Source of the DNA: DASPSM01 sp036008465
GTDB taxonomy: Bacteria; Planctomycetota; Planctomycetia; Planctomycetales; Planctomycetaceae
Direction: 5' to 3'
NCBI GenBank assembly: GCA_036008465.1
Contig: DASYNP010000015.1
Location: 7,004-71,003, forward strand
Length of the DNA: 64,000 bases
Part shown: positions 53,670 through 62,099 of the stretch, piece by piece
How the letters are laid out: each line of letters opens with the position of its first letter
Numbering within the stretch: the stretch's first letter is position 1
Notes under the pieces: model-generated
Database searches by the model: none
Told to the model about the DNA's origin: nothing
The model's input: only the letters and a program-made list of their open reading frames with translations
Translations under genes and position numbers: made by a program

Positions 53670-56018
53670 ATGAATTCGTTTGGCGTTCTGTCTTGCGGTG
53701 CGGAAGAAAGGGCCCCGATGACACGAGAACCACTGGTCGAGGATATCCAGACCTACGCCCAGAACATCGTCGACACGGTGCGCGAGCCGCTGCTGATCCT
53801 CGACACCACCTTGCGCGTCCGGTCTGCCAATCGCGCCTTCTACCAGGCCTTTCACGTCTCGTCCGAGGAGACCGAGGACCGTCTGATCTACGAGCTGGGC
53901 AACGGCCAGTGGGACATCCCTGACCTGCGAACGCTGCTGGAGGACATTGTCCCCAAGAGTTCGGTCTTCGACGATTTCGAGCTCGAGCACACGTTCCCGG
54001 TCATCGGGCGCCGGGTAATGCTGCTCAACGCCCGCAAGCTTCAGGCGGGCCATCACGGAGAGCTGCTCGTACTGGCGATGGAGGATGTGACAGAGCGAAG
54101 GCGCTCCGAAGCCGACCTGAAGGCCATCGAAACCTACGCCCAAAACATCGTCGACACCGTGCGCGAGCCCCTGTTGATCCTCGACACCACCTTGCGCGTT
54201 AGGTCGGCCAATCGTGCTTTCTATCAAACCTTTCACGTCTCGTCCGCGGAAACCGAGAATCGCCTGATTTACGAATTGGGCAACGGCCAATGGGACATCC
54301 CCGACTTGCGGACCCTGCTCGAGGATGTCGTGCCCAAGAGTTCCGTCTTCGACGATTTCGAGCTCGAGCACACCTTCCCGGTCATCGGGCGCAGGGTGAT
54401 GCTGCTCAACGCGCGCAAGCTACAGGCGGGCCATCACGGGCAGCTGCTCGTTCTGGCGATGGAGGACGTAACAGAGCGGCGGCGCTCCGAAGAAGAGGTC
54501 GCCAAGGCCAAGGAAGTCGCCGAAGCCGCCAACCGCGCCAAGAGCGCCTTCCTGGCAAACATGTCCCACGAAATCCGGACCCCCATGAACGCGATCCTGG
54601 GGTTCTCCCAGCTCATGCTGCGGGACAAGGCCCTCAACTCCCAACAAAACCAGTACCTCGGAATCATCAATCGCAGCGGCGAACATCTGCTGGCGCTGAT
54701 CAATGACATCCTGGAGATGTCCAAGATCGAGGCTGGCCGCACGACGCTGAATCTCACCACGTTCGACCTGCCCGCCCTGCTCACCGACTTGGAGATGATG
54801 TTCCGCGTCCGAACGGAAGGGAAAAGACTGTCGTTCGTGGTGGAGCTCATCGGCGACGTCCCTCGCTACATCATGACCGACATCAACAAGCTGCGTCAGG
54901 TGTTCATCAACGTGTTGGGCAACGCCGTCAAGTTCACCGAACGGGGGGGCATCGGCTTGCGCGTCCACGCAGATCGTCGCGACACGACGCGACCTTACCT
55001 CCGCGTCGAAGTCGAGGACACCGGCCCGGGCATCTCGGCGGACGAGCAAACGAAGCTGTTCCGGCATTTCGAGCAAACCAAGACGGGGCAGAAGACGGGA
55101 ACTGGCACCGGGCTTGGCCTGGCGATCAGTCGGGAGTTTGTTCGCCTGATGGGAGGAGACATCACGGTGAGCAGCCAAGTCGGCAAAGGGAGCATCTTTT
55201 CGATTCATCTCCCCCTGAACGAGAGCGATGTGCAAGCGGTCCTGCTCATCGACAAGCCCCGAACGGTTCTGAGCCTCCAGCCCGGACAGGAGAATCGCCG
55301 CGTACTGATTGCAGACGACGTCGAAGATAATCGCGAACTCCTGGCGCAAATCCTCGGGCCCGTCGGCTTCGAGATCCGGTTGGCGTGCGATGGGGCGCAA
55401 GCCGTCCGGGAATTCGAATCGTGGCGGCCGCATCTCATTCTGATGGATTTCCGCATGCCAGTGATGGATGGCCATGAGGCGATCCGCAGGATCCGGGCCG
55501 CGGCGGGCGGCAAGGAGGTCAAGATCATCGCCGTCACGGCCAGCGCGTTGGACGAGAACCGCCAGGATCTGCTGGGGATTGGCGCTGACGATTTCATCGG
55601 CAAGCCATTCCAGGAGGTCGAGCTGTTCCGGAAAATGCAAACCCACCTGGGGGTCGAGTTCCTCTATGCCGAGGAACAGGCGGCCTTGGCGCCTGAGGAG
55701 GTGGCCGAGCTCACACCCGAGTCCCTGGCGTGCTTGCCGCAAGACCAGATCCATCTGATGCGCGAGGCCGTCATCGCGGCGGATCTGGATCTGCTGCTGG
55801 CCAAGATCGAAGAGATCGAAGTCTCCGCTCCTGAGATCGCTCGAGAGCTGCGATCTCTGGCCGAGCACTTCGAGTATCAGAAGCTCCTGGGTCTATTCGG
55901 CCCGAGTTTTTCACCGACACCTGCTCTCCGTCCTGCGTGTGCCGATACGTCTTCGGCCAAGAGCCTACGCCAGAGGTCGCGTGCTGGTCGACTAGGTCTG
56001 TCGCGAGCGCCTGATTGA
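53670..56018 (+). CDS. Hybrid histidine kinase with tandem duplicated PAS domains
   Basis: 782 residues. The alternative start ATG at 53718 is preceded by AAAGGG and lies just before the first domain. Two nearly identical 127-residue PAS units (starting at 53751 and 54132) begin TYAQNIVDTVREPLLILDTT. HisKA (FLANMSHEIRTPMNAILGFS), HATPase (VLGNAVKFTERGGI, VEDTGPGISADEQTKLF, GTGLGLAISREFVRLMGG) and a REC domain (ADDVEDNRELLAQILGPVGF, LMDFRMPVMDGHEAIR) follow. Signal input is likely internal, as there are no TM segments. The last ~40 residues after FEYQKLLGLF have unusual composition. The gene leads to the REC-PP2C output protein, with 59 bp between. Confidence 0.94.
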   Translation: MNSFGVLSCGAEERAPMTREPLVEDIQTYAQNIVDTVREPLLILDTTLRVRSANRAFYQAFHVSSEETEDRLIYELGNGQWDIPDLRTLLEDIVPKSSVFDDFELEHTFPVIGRRVMLLNARKLQAGHHGELLVLAMEDVTERRRSEADLKAIETYAQNIVDTVREPLLILDTTLRVRSANRAFYQTFHVSSAETENRLIYELGNGQWDIPDLRTLLEDVVPKSSVFDDFELEHTFPVIGRRVMLLNARKLQAGHHGQLLVLAMEDVTERRRSEEEVAKAKEVAEAANRAKSAFLANMSHEIRTPMNAILGFSQLMLRDKALNSQQNQYLGIINRSGEHLLALINDILEMSKIEAGRTTLNLTTFDLPALLTDLEMMFRVRTEGKRLSFVVELIGDVPRYIMTDINKLRQVFINVLGNAVKFTERGGIGLRVHADRRDTTRPYLRVEVEDTGPGISADEQTKLFRHFEQTKTGQKTGTGTGLGLAISREFVRLMGGDITVSSQVGKGSIFSIHLPLNESDVQAVLLIDKPRTVLSLQPGQENRRVLIADDVEDNRELLAQILGPVGFEIRLACDGAQAVREFESWRPHLILMDFRMPVMDGHEAIRRIRAAAGGKEVKIIAVTASALDENRQDLLGIGADDFIGKPFQEVELFRKMQTHLGVEFLYAEEQAALAPEEVAELTPESLACLPQDQIHLMREAVIAADLDLLLAKIEEIEVSAPEIARELRSLAEHFEYQKLLGLFGPSFSPTPALRPACADTSSAKSLRQRSRAGRLGLSRAPD
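53751..54512 (+). repeat. 381-bp tandem duplication encoding PAS domains
   Basis: Two direct copies (offset 381 bp, 127 codons) in the kinase gene at 53670 differ by scattered, mostly synonymous substitutions. Protein copies differ at only about a dozen positions (for example IVPKSS versus VVPKSS, EETED versus AETEN). Confidence 0.9.
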
Positions 56019-56077
56019 TCGCGAGTGCCTCCGGGATTTGTTGGATCGTTCATCGGGCGGAAAACTGGGGCCTTGGG

Positions 56078-57412
56078 ATGGATCTGGAAAATGCGGAAGT
56101 TCACACCGGAGCGGTGACGCCGAGGGCCGCCCTCCGCGAAAAACCCGTCGCCAGTCCGGCCAGCATCTTGGTCGTTGACGACGTCTCGGCCAATCTCCGC
56201 GTGCTCGCCGGCATGCTCAAAGATCGTGGGTACAAGGTTCGGCCGGTGCCGAGCGGCGAACTGGCGCTCTTGGCGGCGCGGAAGGAACCGCCGGACCTCA
56301 TCCTGCTGGACATCAATATGCCGGAAATGAACGGCTATGAAGTCTGCCAGCAACTGAAGGCTGATGAGACTCTCAGGGGGATTCCCGTTATTTTCATCAG
56401 CGCTCTCAACGAGAACCTCGACAAAGTGAAGGCGTTTGCCATCGGCGGGGTCGATTACATCACCAAGCCATTTCAAATGGAGGAATTGCACGCGCGCGTC
56501 GAGACGCATCTCAAACTCCGCCGCCTGCACGTCGAGCTGGAGGAGGCCAACTCGCGACTGGAGAGGGTGAATGGCCGAATGGCTCGCGATCTGGAAGCGG
56601 CCGCAAAGATCCAGAAGACATTTCTGCCCTGTGCCGCGCCTCGGACCCCGGGCACCGAGTTCGCCTGGTGCTACCAGCCCTGCGACGAACTGGCGGGCGA
56701 CGGGCTGAACATCATTCCGCTCGGCGATGGAAAGGTCGCGCTCTACATCCTCGATGTGAGCGGACATGGCGTGTCGTCGGCCCTGCTCTCCGTGACGCTC
56801 AGCCGTCTCCTCTCGCCGCCGACGGAGCCGTCTTCGATTCTGATCGGCGACCGAGCCGTCCGCGATCGCCTCGACATCACGCCACCCGCCGAGGTTGCCG
56901 ACCGCCTCAATCGGCTCTTCCCGTATGACATGGCGACGGAGCAATTCGCCACGCTGATGTACGGGGTGCTGGACGTCTCGACCGGGGATTTCCGCCACGT
57001 TTCCGCGGGCCACCCGGGCCCACTTCTTTTCCCCGCCGACGGCCCCCCCGTAATCCTCGAAAGCCCAGGCTTTCCGATCGGCCTGGCGGACGAGGCCTAC
57101 GCAGAGCGGTGTGTCCATCTGGCCGCGGGGGACCGCATGTATCTGTACTCCGATGGCTTCCCCGATGCGATGAACCCCGGCGGCGAACGCTTCGGCGAGG
57201 CCCGGCTCCTGGAGGCGATCGAGCGAGGCAGAGCCGAACCGCTTCGAATCGGGCTCGCGAGCGTACTGGGGGAGATCGCGCGGTGGCAGGGAGGCGAGAG
57301 ACCGCAAGACGACATCTCCATCCTGGCGGTCGAGGTCGCGTCCGTGCCCAACCTTCGCGGACCAGGCATCCAGGCAATCCCGACGCCTGATATCGTTCCG
57401 ATCGGTTGCTGA
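56078..57412 (+). CDS. Response regulator with SpoIIE/PP2C phosphatase output (RsbU/RssB-like)
   Basis: 444 residues from the ATG at 56078. A REC domain (ILVVDDVSANLRVLAGMLKD, LLDINMPEMNGYEVC with the phospho-Asp, FISALNENLDK, ITKPFQMEEL) is followed by a coiled coil (LEEANSRLERVNGRMARDLE), then the SpoIIE-type phosphatase: AAKIQKTFLP, DELAGDGLNIIPL, LDVSGHGVSSALLSV, HVSAGHPGP, YLYSDGFPDAM, DDISILAVEV. All metal-binding Asp residues are present. Such proteins dephosphorylate an anti-anti-sigma factor under control of REC phosphorylation. No STAS or anti-sigma gene is adjacent. It follows two hybrid kinases on the same strand and precedes katG. Confidence 0.95.
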   Translation: MDLENAEVHTGAVTPRAALREKPVASPASILVVDDVSANLRVLAGMLKDRGYKVRPVPSGELALLAARKEPPDLILLDINMPEMNGYEVCQQLKADETLRGIPVIFISALNENLDKVKAFAIGGVDYITKPFQMEELHARVETHLKLRRLHVELEEANSRLERVNGRMARDLEAAAKIQKTFLPCAAPRTPGTEFAWCYQPCDELAGDGLNIIPLGDGKVALYILDVSGHGVSSALLSVTLSRLLSPPTEPSSILIGDRAVRDRLDITPPAEVADRLNRLFPYDMATEQFATLMYGVLDVSTGDFRHVSAGHPGPLLFPADGPPVILESPGFPIGLADEAYAERCVHLAAGDRMYLYSDGFPDAMNPGGERFGEARLLEAIERGRAEPLRIGLASVLGEIARWQGGERPQDDISILAVEVASVPNLRGPGIQAIPTPDIVPIGC

Positions 57413-57434
57413 GCCCGAGTGCGTCGTTACTTTG

Positions 57435-57453
57435 CAAGGATTCGTGATCCTTG
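57435..57453. promoter_or_regulatory. 7-5-7 palindrome upstream of katG
   Basis: CAAGGAT-TCGTG-ATCCTTG is a perfect 7-bp inverted repeat 54 nt upstream of the katG start. It has the size of an operator for a dimeric regulator; the alternative is a short hairpin. It does not match a PerR, Fur or OxyR box that I recognise. Confidence 0.4.
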
Positions 57454-57506
57454 TAACTTGTAGACAGAACGGCTCGACAAGACGCAGATCACGATTGGAG
57501 GCAATC

Positions 57507-59735
57507 ATGGCGACCGAAATTCAATCCCCGGCGGTAAAAGGAAACGGGGCTCAGCGACGCGCGGCCCGGTCGAATCGAGACTGGTGGCCCGATCAGTTGG
57601 ACCTGCAGGTCCTCCACCAACACTCTCCGCTGTCCAACCCCACGGGCAAGGAGTTCAACTACGCCGAGGAATTCAAGAAGCTCAACCTCGATGCCCTGAA
57701 GAAGGACATCTTTGCGGTGATGACCACCTCGCAGAAGTGGTGGCCTGCCGACTACGGCCATTACGGGCCGCTCTTTATTCGGATGGCCTGGCATAGCGCG
57801 GGCACTTACCGCACTGCCGACGGCCGGGGCGGTGCCGCCTCGGGCACGCTACGTTTTGCGCCCCTCAACAGTTGGCCCGACAACGCGAGCCTCGACAAAG
57901 CCCGACGGCTGCTGTGGCCGATCAAGCAGAAGTACGGCAAGAAAATCTCGTGGGCCGACCTGATGGTCCTGTCGGGCACCTGCGCCCTCGAGTCGATGGG
58001 GTTGAAGACGTTCGGCTTCGCCGGCGGGCGTGAGGATGTCTGGGAGTCGCCATCGGACATTAACTGGGGGTCGGAGAGCACGTGGCTGGGCGACGAGCGT
58101 TATAGCGGCGAGCGGGATCTCGCCAGGCCGTTCGGCGCCGTGCAAATGGGCCTGATCTACGTGAATCCCGAGGGGCCCAATGGCAAGCCCGATCCGCTCG
58201 CGGCGGCCAAGGACATTCGCGAAACGTTCGCTCGCATGGCCATGAACGACGAAGAGACCGTGGCGCTGATCGCCGGCGGCCACACCTTTGGCAAAGCCCA
58301 CGGTGCCGCCAATGCCGCCGAGTACGTCGGTCGCGAACCCGAGGGGGCCAGCATCGAGGAACTCGGTCTCGGCTGGAAAAACAAGTTCGGCACCGGCGCG
58401 GGAGCCGACGCGATCACCAGCGGGCTCGAAGGGGCGTGGACCAGCAACCCGGTGAAGTGGGACAACGGCTTCTTCGACAACCTGTTCGGCTACGACTGGG
58501 AACTGCACAAGGGACAGGGCGGTGCGTACCAGTGGCGACCGAAGGACGGCAAGGGCCAAGGCACCGTGCCCGATGCTCACGATCCGTCGAAAAAACACGC
58601 CCCGATGATGTTCACGACCGACCTGGCCCTGCGGATGGATCCGATCTACGCGCCCATCTCGCAACGGTTCCACAAGAACCCGGCCGAGTTCGCCGACGCG
58701 TTCGCCAAGGCGTGGTTCAAACTGACGCACCGCGACATGGGGCCCGTCTCGCGGCTGCTCGGGCCGCTGGTTCCCCCGCCGCAGTTGTGGCAAGACCCCG
58801 TCCCCGACGTCGATCACGAACTGATCAACGACCAGGACATCGCCCAGCTCAAGTCGAAACTCCTCGCCTCTGGCCTGTCGATTTCGCAGCTGGTGACGAC
58901 GGCTTGGGAGTCGGCATCGACCTTCCGCGGCACCGACAAGCGGGGTGGCGCGAACGGGGCTAGGATTCGACTGGCCCCGCAGAAGGATTGGGAAGTCAAC
59001 CACCCGGCCGAACTCGCGAAGGTTCTGGCGACGCTCGAGAAAGTCCAAAAGGACTTCAACAGCTCGCAGACTGGCGGCAAAAAAGTGTCGCTCGCCGATG
59101 TGATCGTGCTCGGCGGCTGTGCCGCCGTCGAGGCCGCGGCCAAGAAGGCCAGGCAGGACGTGAAGGTTCCCTTTTCACCCGGCCGCACCGACGCGACGCA
59201 GGAGATGACCGATGTCGAATCGTTCGAGGTGCTCGAGCCGACCGCCGACGGGTTCCGCAACTATCTCCAAAAGGGAGAAGACCGGGCGGTCGTCGAGTTG
59301 CTGTTGGATCGGGCGCACTTCCTGACGCTGACCGCGCCGGAGATGACGGTGCTGCTTGGCGGCCTCCGCGTGCTCGGCGTCAACTTCGGGCATTCGCAGC
59401 TCGGAATCTTCACCAAGCGGCCCGAGTCGCTGACCAACGACTTCTTTGTGAACCTGCTCGACATGGACACCGAATGGCGAAAGTCCGCCAAATCCGCGGA
59501 CGTCTACGAGGGCCACCAGGTCGGGACGGGTCAACTCAAGTGGACGGCCACGGCCGTCGACCTCGTCTTCGGCTCGAACTCCAACCTCCGCGCCATCTCC
59601 GAATTCTACGGCTGCAACGACGCCCAACCGACATTCGTCCGCGACTTCGTGGGCGTGTGGAACAAGGTGATGAACCTGGATCGGTTTGACCTGGTCGCGA
59701 AGGGACAAAAGGCGACCGCGGCAGGGAAGGCGTGA
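57507..59735 (+). CDS. katG: Bifunctional catalase-peroxidase KatG
   Basis: 742 residues from the ATG at 57507, with GGAGG at 57497-57501. The distal triad is Arg92, Trp95, His96 (IRMAWHSAG). The covalent Met-Tyr-Trp adduct residues are Trp95, Tyr218 (MGLIYVNPEGPNG) and Met244 (RMAMNDEET). The proximal haem ligand is His259 (AGGHTFGKAHGA). A second, haem-free C-terminal domain has ATTAWESASTFRGTDKRGGANG and ends NKVMNLDRFDLVAKGQ. The enzyme disproportionates hydrogen peroxide and oxidises electron donors in the cytoplasm. All key residues are intact, so it should be active. A three-gene signalling run lies just upstream on the same strand. Confidence 0.98.
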   Translation: MATEIQSPAVKGNGAQRRAARSNRDWWPDQLDLQVLHQHSPLSNPTGKEFNYAEEFKKLNLDALKKDIFAVMTTSQKWWPADYGHYGPLFIRMAWHSAGTYRTADGRGGAASGTLRFAPLNSWPDNASLDKARRLLWPIKQKYGKKISWADLMVLSGTCALESMGLKTFGFAGGREDVWESPSDINWGSESTWLGDERYSGERDLARPFGAVQMGLIYVNPEGPNGKPDPLAAAKDIRETFARMAMNDEETVALIAGGHTFGKAHGAANAAEYVGREPEGASIEELGLGWKNKFGTGAGADAITSGLEGAWTSNPVKWDNGFFDNLFGYDWELHKGQGGAYQWRPKDGKGQGTVPDAHDPSKKHAPMMFTTDLALRMDPIYAPISQRFHKNPAEFADAFAKAWFKLTHRDMGPVSRLLGPLVPPPQLWQDPVPDVDHELINDQDIAQLKSKLLASGLSISQLVTTAWESASTFRGTDKRGGANGARIRLAPQKDWEVNHPAELAKVLATLEKVQKDFNSSQTGGKKVSLADVIVLGGCAAVEAAAKKARQDVKVPFSPGRTDATQEMTDVESFEVLEPTADGFRNYLQKGEDRAVVELLLDRAHFLTLTAPEMTVLLGGLRVLGVNFGHSQLGIFTKRPESLTNDFFVNLLDMDTEWRKSAKSADVYEGHQVGTGQLKWTATAVDLVFGSNSNLRAISEFYGCNDAQPTFVRDFVGVWNKVMNLDRFDLVAKGQKATAAGKA

Positions 59736-59770
59736 CTCGAAACAGTTAGTTAATCGAGCGCATCGAACGA

Positions 59771-59810
59771 CCCGGCGAGCCCCCCGCGTAAGCTGGGGGG
59801 TGCTTCAATT
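59771..59810 (+). repeat. Repeat B, copy 1
   Basis: CCCGGCGAGCCCCCCGCGTA continues as AGCTGGGGGGTGCTTCAATT. The same element is at 60987-61029 and 61962-62006, each with AGCT(G)6-type hairpin arms. An inverted, diverged copy follows at 59857-59900. Confidence 0.85.
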
Positions 59811-59856
59811 CGTTTTTGCTCGTCGTCTCTCGACCGCTGACTCAGAAACCGAAAGA

Positions 59857-59900
59857 CAAAGCACCATCGGGCTGATCCGCTGCGGCGGAACGCTCGCCGG
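59857..59900 (-). repeat. Repeat B, inverted partner of copy 1
   Basis: AAAGCACCATCGGGCTGATC...CGCTCGCCGG is the diverged reverse complement of repeat B; compare 62062-62099. Confidence 0.7.
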
Positions 59901-59933
59901 CCGACGCGACATCACCCCACGACCTCGCGGGGG

Positions 59934-60737
59934 TCAGTTCGCGTCCGTGAAATCGTCGACCTTGGTGGTGTCCTTCGGAGGCGAGAACGTAAACGCCTCT
60001 TTGCCGGCCGGTGCGTCGATCGTCCAATGCTTGTAGATTTCGTTGGTGTTCAACTTGCCGCCGCCCGGGATCTCGGCACTGCGCGTCATTCGCACAATAA
60101 ATGGTTTTCCCTCGGCCGCGACCCACATTTCCCAGTCGAACCCCTCCTGGCTGAATTTCAGGTGGTGAGCCGGCGTCCCATCGACTTTGTCGATTCCGAC
60201 ATACGAGCACGAGTTGACTCCTTGCAGGAGGGAATCACCCGGGTCGGCGTTGAGCACGTTGGGCAACAGGATTCCGGGCGTGCGCACGCCGAGTTTCATC
60301 AACGCCAGGCCGAGGCCGCCCACATCTTTCGGGGCGTCGTCTTGCACGTACTGCTGGATCTTCCTGCGATAGGTCGTCAGCTTCTTCCCGTCGCTGATAA
60401 AGTCCAGCCCTTCCTGGGGGTCGCCTTTTACCAGCACCTTGACGGCGAGTCGGTTCGGCCGCTCGAAATCAAAAACCAGCGTGGCGTTGATATCGATCTT
60501 TTGCCCGCCGGCATCGATCTTGGCGTCGATCGATCCGTCGGCATGGAAAGTTTTTGCGCCCTTGTAAAGGTCGCCGGCCTTCTTGCAAATCTCGACTGCT
60601 TTCTTGTCGAGCTTGTCGTCTTTCTTATCCTCGGCCCCCACCCGGCCGGCCAAGATGGCACAAACAAGCGACGCGGACACGACCGGAATCAACTTCAACA
60701 CGCTGGTGCGGCTCAACAGGCTGAGGCGGTGAGTCAT
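59934..60737 (-). CDS. Exported DUF2092-like (LolA-fold) protein
   Basis: 267 residues. A signal peptide (VLKLIPVVSASLVCAILAGRVGA) is followed by a beta-rich domain: AKTFHADGSIDAKIDAGGQKI, ATLVFDFERPNRLAVKVLV, LDFISDGKKLTTYRR, HLKFSQEGFDWEMWVAAEGKPFIVRMTRS and FTFSPPKDTTKVDDF. This matches the DUF2092 family, predicted periplasmic proteins with a LolA/LolB-like half-barrel that binds lipid or hydrophobic ligands. Substrate and partner are not known. It is convergent with katG, with repeat B and its inverted partner in the gap. Confidence 0.85.
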   Translation of the reverse strand: MTHRLSLLSRTSVLKLIPVVSASLVCAILAGRVGAEDKKDDKLDKKAVEICKKAGDLYKGAKTFHADGSIDAKIDAGGQKIDINATLVFDFERPNRLAVKVLVKGDPQEGLDFISDGKKLTTYRRKIQQYVQDDAPKDVGGLGLALMKLGVRTPGILLPNVLNADPGDSLLQGVNSCSYVGIDKVDGTPAHHLKFSQEGFDWEMWVAAEGKPFIVRMTRSAEIPGGGKLNTNEIYKHWTIDAPAGKEAFTFSPPKDTTKVDDFTDAN

Positions 60738-61056
60738 GACTTCCCCTTTTTGATAAGTCCCGCGAGATAATGCCCACTGTAGTTTACGACTGTGATTGAC
60801 GACCTTTTGCCTCGGCGATAACGCCTTTTTGGCTTGCGATCACGGCTCTTTGACCGGAGTGCTAGAAACCACAAACGCCATTCCGCTGCCACCGGATCTC
60901 GAAAATGGCCCTCGAAAACGGGCTTGCTGTATAAATTCGCCAGCCCTGCACGATTCTTGGCAATTGCTGGGTGCGAAATTTGAGCGACCCGGCGAGCCCC
61001 CAGCGTAAGCTGGGGGGTGCTTCAATTGTCCGCCACGCTGGCAGGGCGCTCCGCCT
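60738..61056. other. Intergenic region with one repeat B copy
   Basis: No convincing gene. It contains repeat B copy 2 at 60987-61029; the divergent or convergent transcripts here are the DUF2092 gene's promoter (left) and the SDR gene's 3' end (right). Confidence 0.6.
60987..61029 (+). repeat. Repeat B, copy 2
   Basis: CCCGGCGAGCCCCCAGCGTA continues as AGCTGGGGGGTGCTTCAATT. It is nearly identical to copies 1 and 3 and lies at the 3' end of the SDR gene. Confidence 0.85.
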
Positions 61057-61848
61057 TCACTCGTGCGTCCCGACCACGCTCTGGTCGAAGTCGATGATCG
61101 AACCGGTCATCAATCCGGATCTTCCGGAGAGGAGGAAAGCGGCGACCTCCGCAACTTCGGCAGGCTTCACGAGTCTGCCGAACGGCTGATCCTTCTCCGC
61201 CTTTTCGAGCCAGTCGTCGCCGGCAGCATGGAACTTCTTCTGGACCACATGCTCGCCCGGGCTGTCCATCCATCCGATGTTGAGGCCATTGACGCGGATG
61301 CGCTGCTTCAGCACGGAGCACGCGACATTCCGGGTCAAAGTCGCCAGGGCGCCTTTGGAGGTGGAATAGGGGGAAAGGAACGGCTGACCGCCGTGGCTCG
61401 ACATGCTGAGGATGTTCAGAATCGACCCGGCGATTCCGCGGTCGATCATCGTCTGGATCGCGCCCTGCATCAGAAAGAACGGGGCCCGCACGTTGAGCGC
61501 CATGATGCGGTCGAAAAGCTCGGGCGTCGTATCCAGGATCGTGCCCCGCTCGGAGGTGGCGGCGCTGTTGACCAAAAAGTCGATGCGGTCAAACGCACGC
61601 CGAGCCGCATCGGTCACCCGTCTGCAATCTTCGACCACGGCCAGGTCGGCCCGAACGAACTCGGTGCGGCACCCGCATGCGGTGAACTCGCGAGCCAACC
61701 TTTCACCCTTTTCGGCACTGCGCCCGCAGATTACGAGCCCCCCGATCAGGCCCTCGTCCACGAGCCGGCGAGTGATCGCCTCGCCGAGCCCCTGCGTGCT
61801 GCCAGTCACGATCGCCACTTTACTTTTGTTGTTAGCGTCGCCCACCAT
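61057..61848 (-). CDS. Short-chain dehydrogenase/reductase (SDR)
   Basis: 263 residues from the ATG at 61848 (MVGDANNKSKVAIVTG), with GAGGAG about 11 nt upstream. The N-terminal extension to 61956 is rejected, because it runs antisense to a katG remnant. The NAD(P)-binding glycine motif is TGSTQGLGEAI (TGxxxGxG). NSAATSE corresponds to the NNAG-type structural motif. The catalytic Ser and Tyr-x3-Lys are present as LSMSSHGG and YSTSKGAL. The C-terminal GRLVKPAEVAEVAAFLLSGRSGLMTGSIIDFD is typical of classical SDRs. Substrate unknown; it is in the generic 'oxidoreductase' class. Confidence 0.95.
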   Translation of the reverse strand: MVGDANNKSKVAIVTGSTQGLGEAITRRLVDEGLIGGLVICGRSAEKGERLAREFTACGCRTEFVRADLAVVEDCRRVTDAARRAFDRIDFLVNSAATSERGTILDTTPELFDRIMALNVRAPFFLMQGAIQTMIDRGIAGSILNILSMSSHGGQPFLSPYSTSKGALATLTRNVACSVLKQRIRVNGLNIGWMDSPGEHVVQKKFHAAGDDWLEKAEKDQPFGRLVKPAEVAEVAAFLLSGRSGLMTGSIIDFDQSVVGTHE

Positions 61849-61869
61849 CGTTTGGAGTGCTCCTCGCCA

Positions 61870-61950
61870 GCGAAGTTTGCCTGAAAGGTACTTGTCGTAG
61901 CGGCGTGGGGCAAGGTGATGAGTCTGGACCGCTTCGACCTGGTCGCGCAC
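61870..61950 (+). pseudogene. Decayed fragment of the 3' end of katG
   Basis: In one frame the sequence reads AWGKVMSLDRFDLVAHSH, aligned to VWNKVMNLDRFDLVAKGQ at the true katG C-terminus. Upstream, AKFA then a stop and KVLVVAAW resemble the preceding KFV.DFVAAW. The fragment is followed by GCATCGAAGACCCGGCGAGC, matching GCATCGAACGACCCGGCGAG behind intact katG at 59760-59780. So a segment of the katG 3' end plus repeat B was copied or left behind 2.2 kb downstream. Confidence 0.75.
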
Positions 61951-61961
61951 TCGCATCGAAG

Positions 61962-62006
61962 ACCCGGCGAGCCCCCAGCGTCAGCTGGGGGGTGCTTCAA
62001 TTGTCC
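61962..62006 (+). repeat. Repeat B, copy 3
   Basis: ACCCGGCGAGCCCCCAGCGT continues as CAGCTGGGGGGTGCTTCAAT, closely matching copies 1 and 2. It directly follows the katG remnant. Confidence 0.85.
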
Positions 62007-62061
62007 ATACATTCGGTTTTCGATTTCCGGATTCCGAGTTCACCGAATCAAATCCCACAAA

Positions 62062-62099
62062 CGAAGCACCATCGGGCTGACGCCCGACGCTCGCCGGGT
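62062..62099 (-). repeat. Repeat B, inverted partner of copy 3
   Basis: GAAGCACCATCGGGCTGACG followed by CCCGACGCTCGCCGGG is a diverged reverse-complement copy; the equivalent near copy 1 is at 59857-59900. Confidence 0.7.

Noticed and set aside
57849..59048. A 399-codon minus-strand ORF
   Set aside because: Antisense shadow of katG.
60796..61008. A 70-codon plus-strand ORF
   Set aside because: It runs into repeat B and has no conserved feature.
61849..61956. N-terminal extension of the SDR
   Set aside because: It is antisense to the katG remnant and ends before a normal SDR start; the ATG at 61848 is preceded by GAGGAG.
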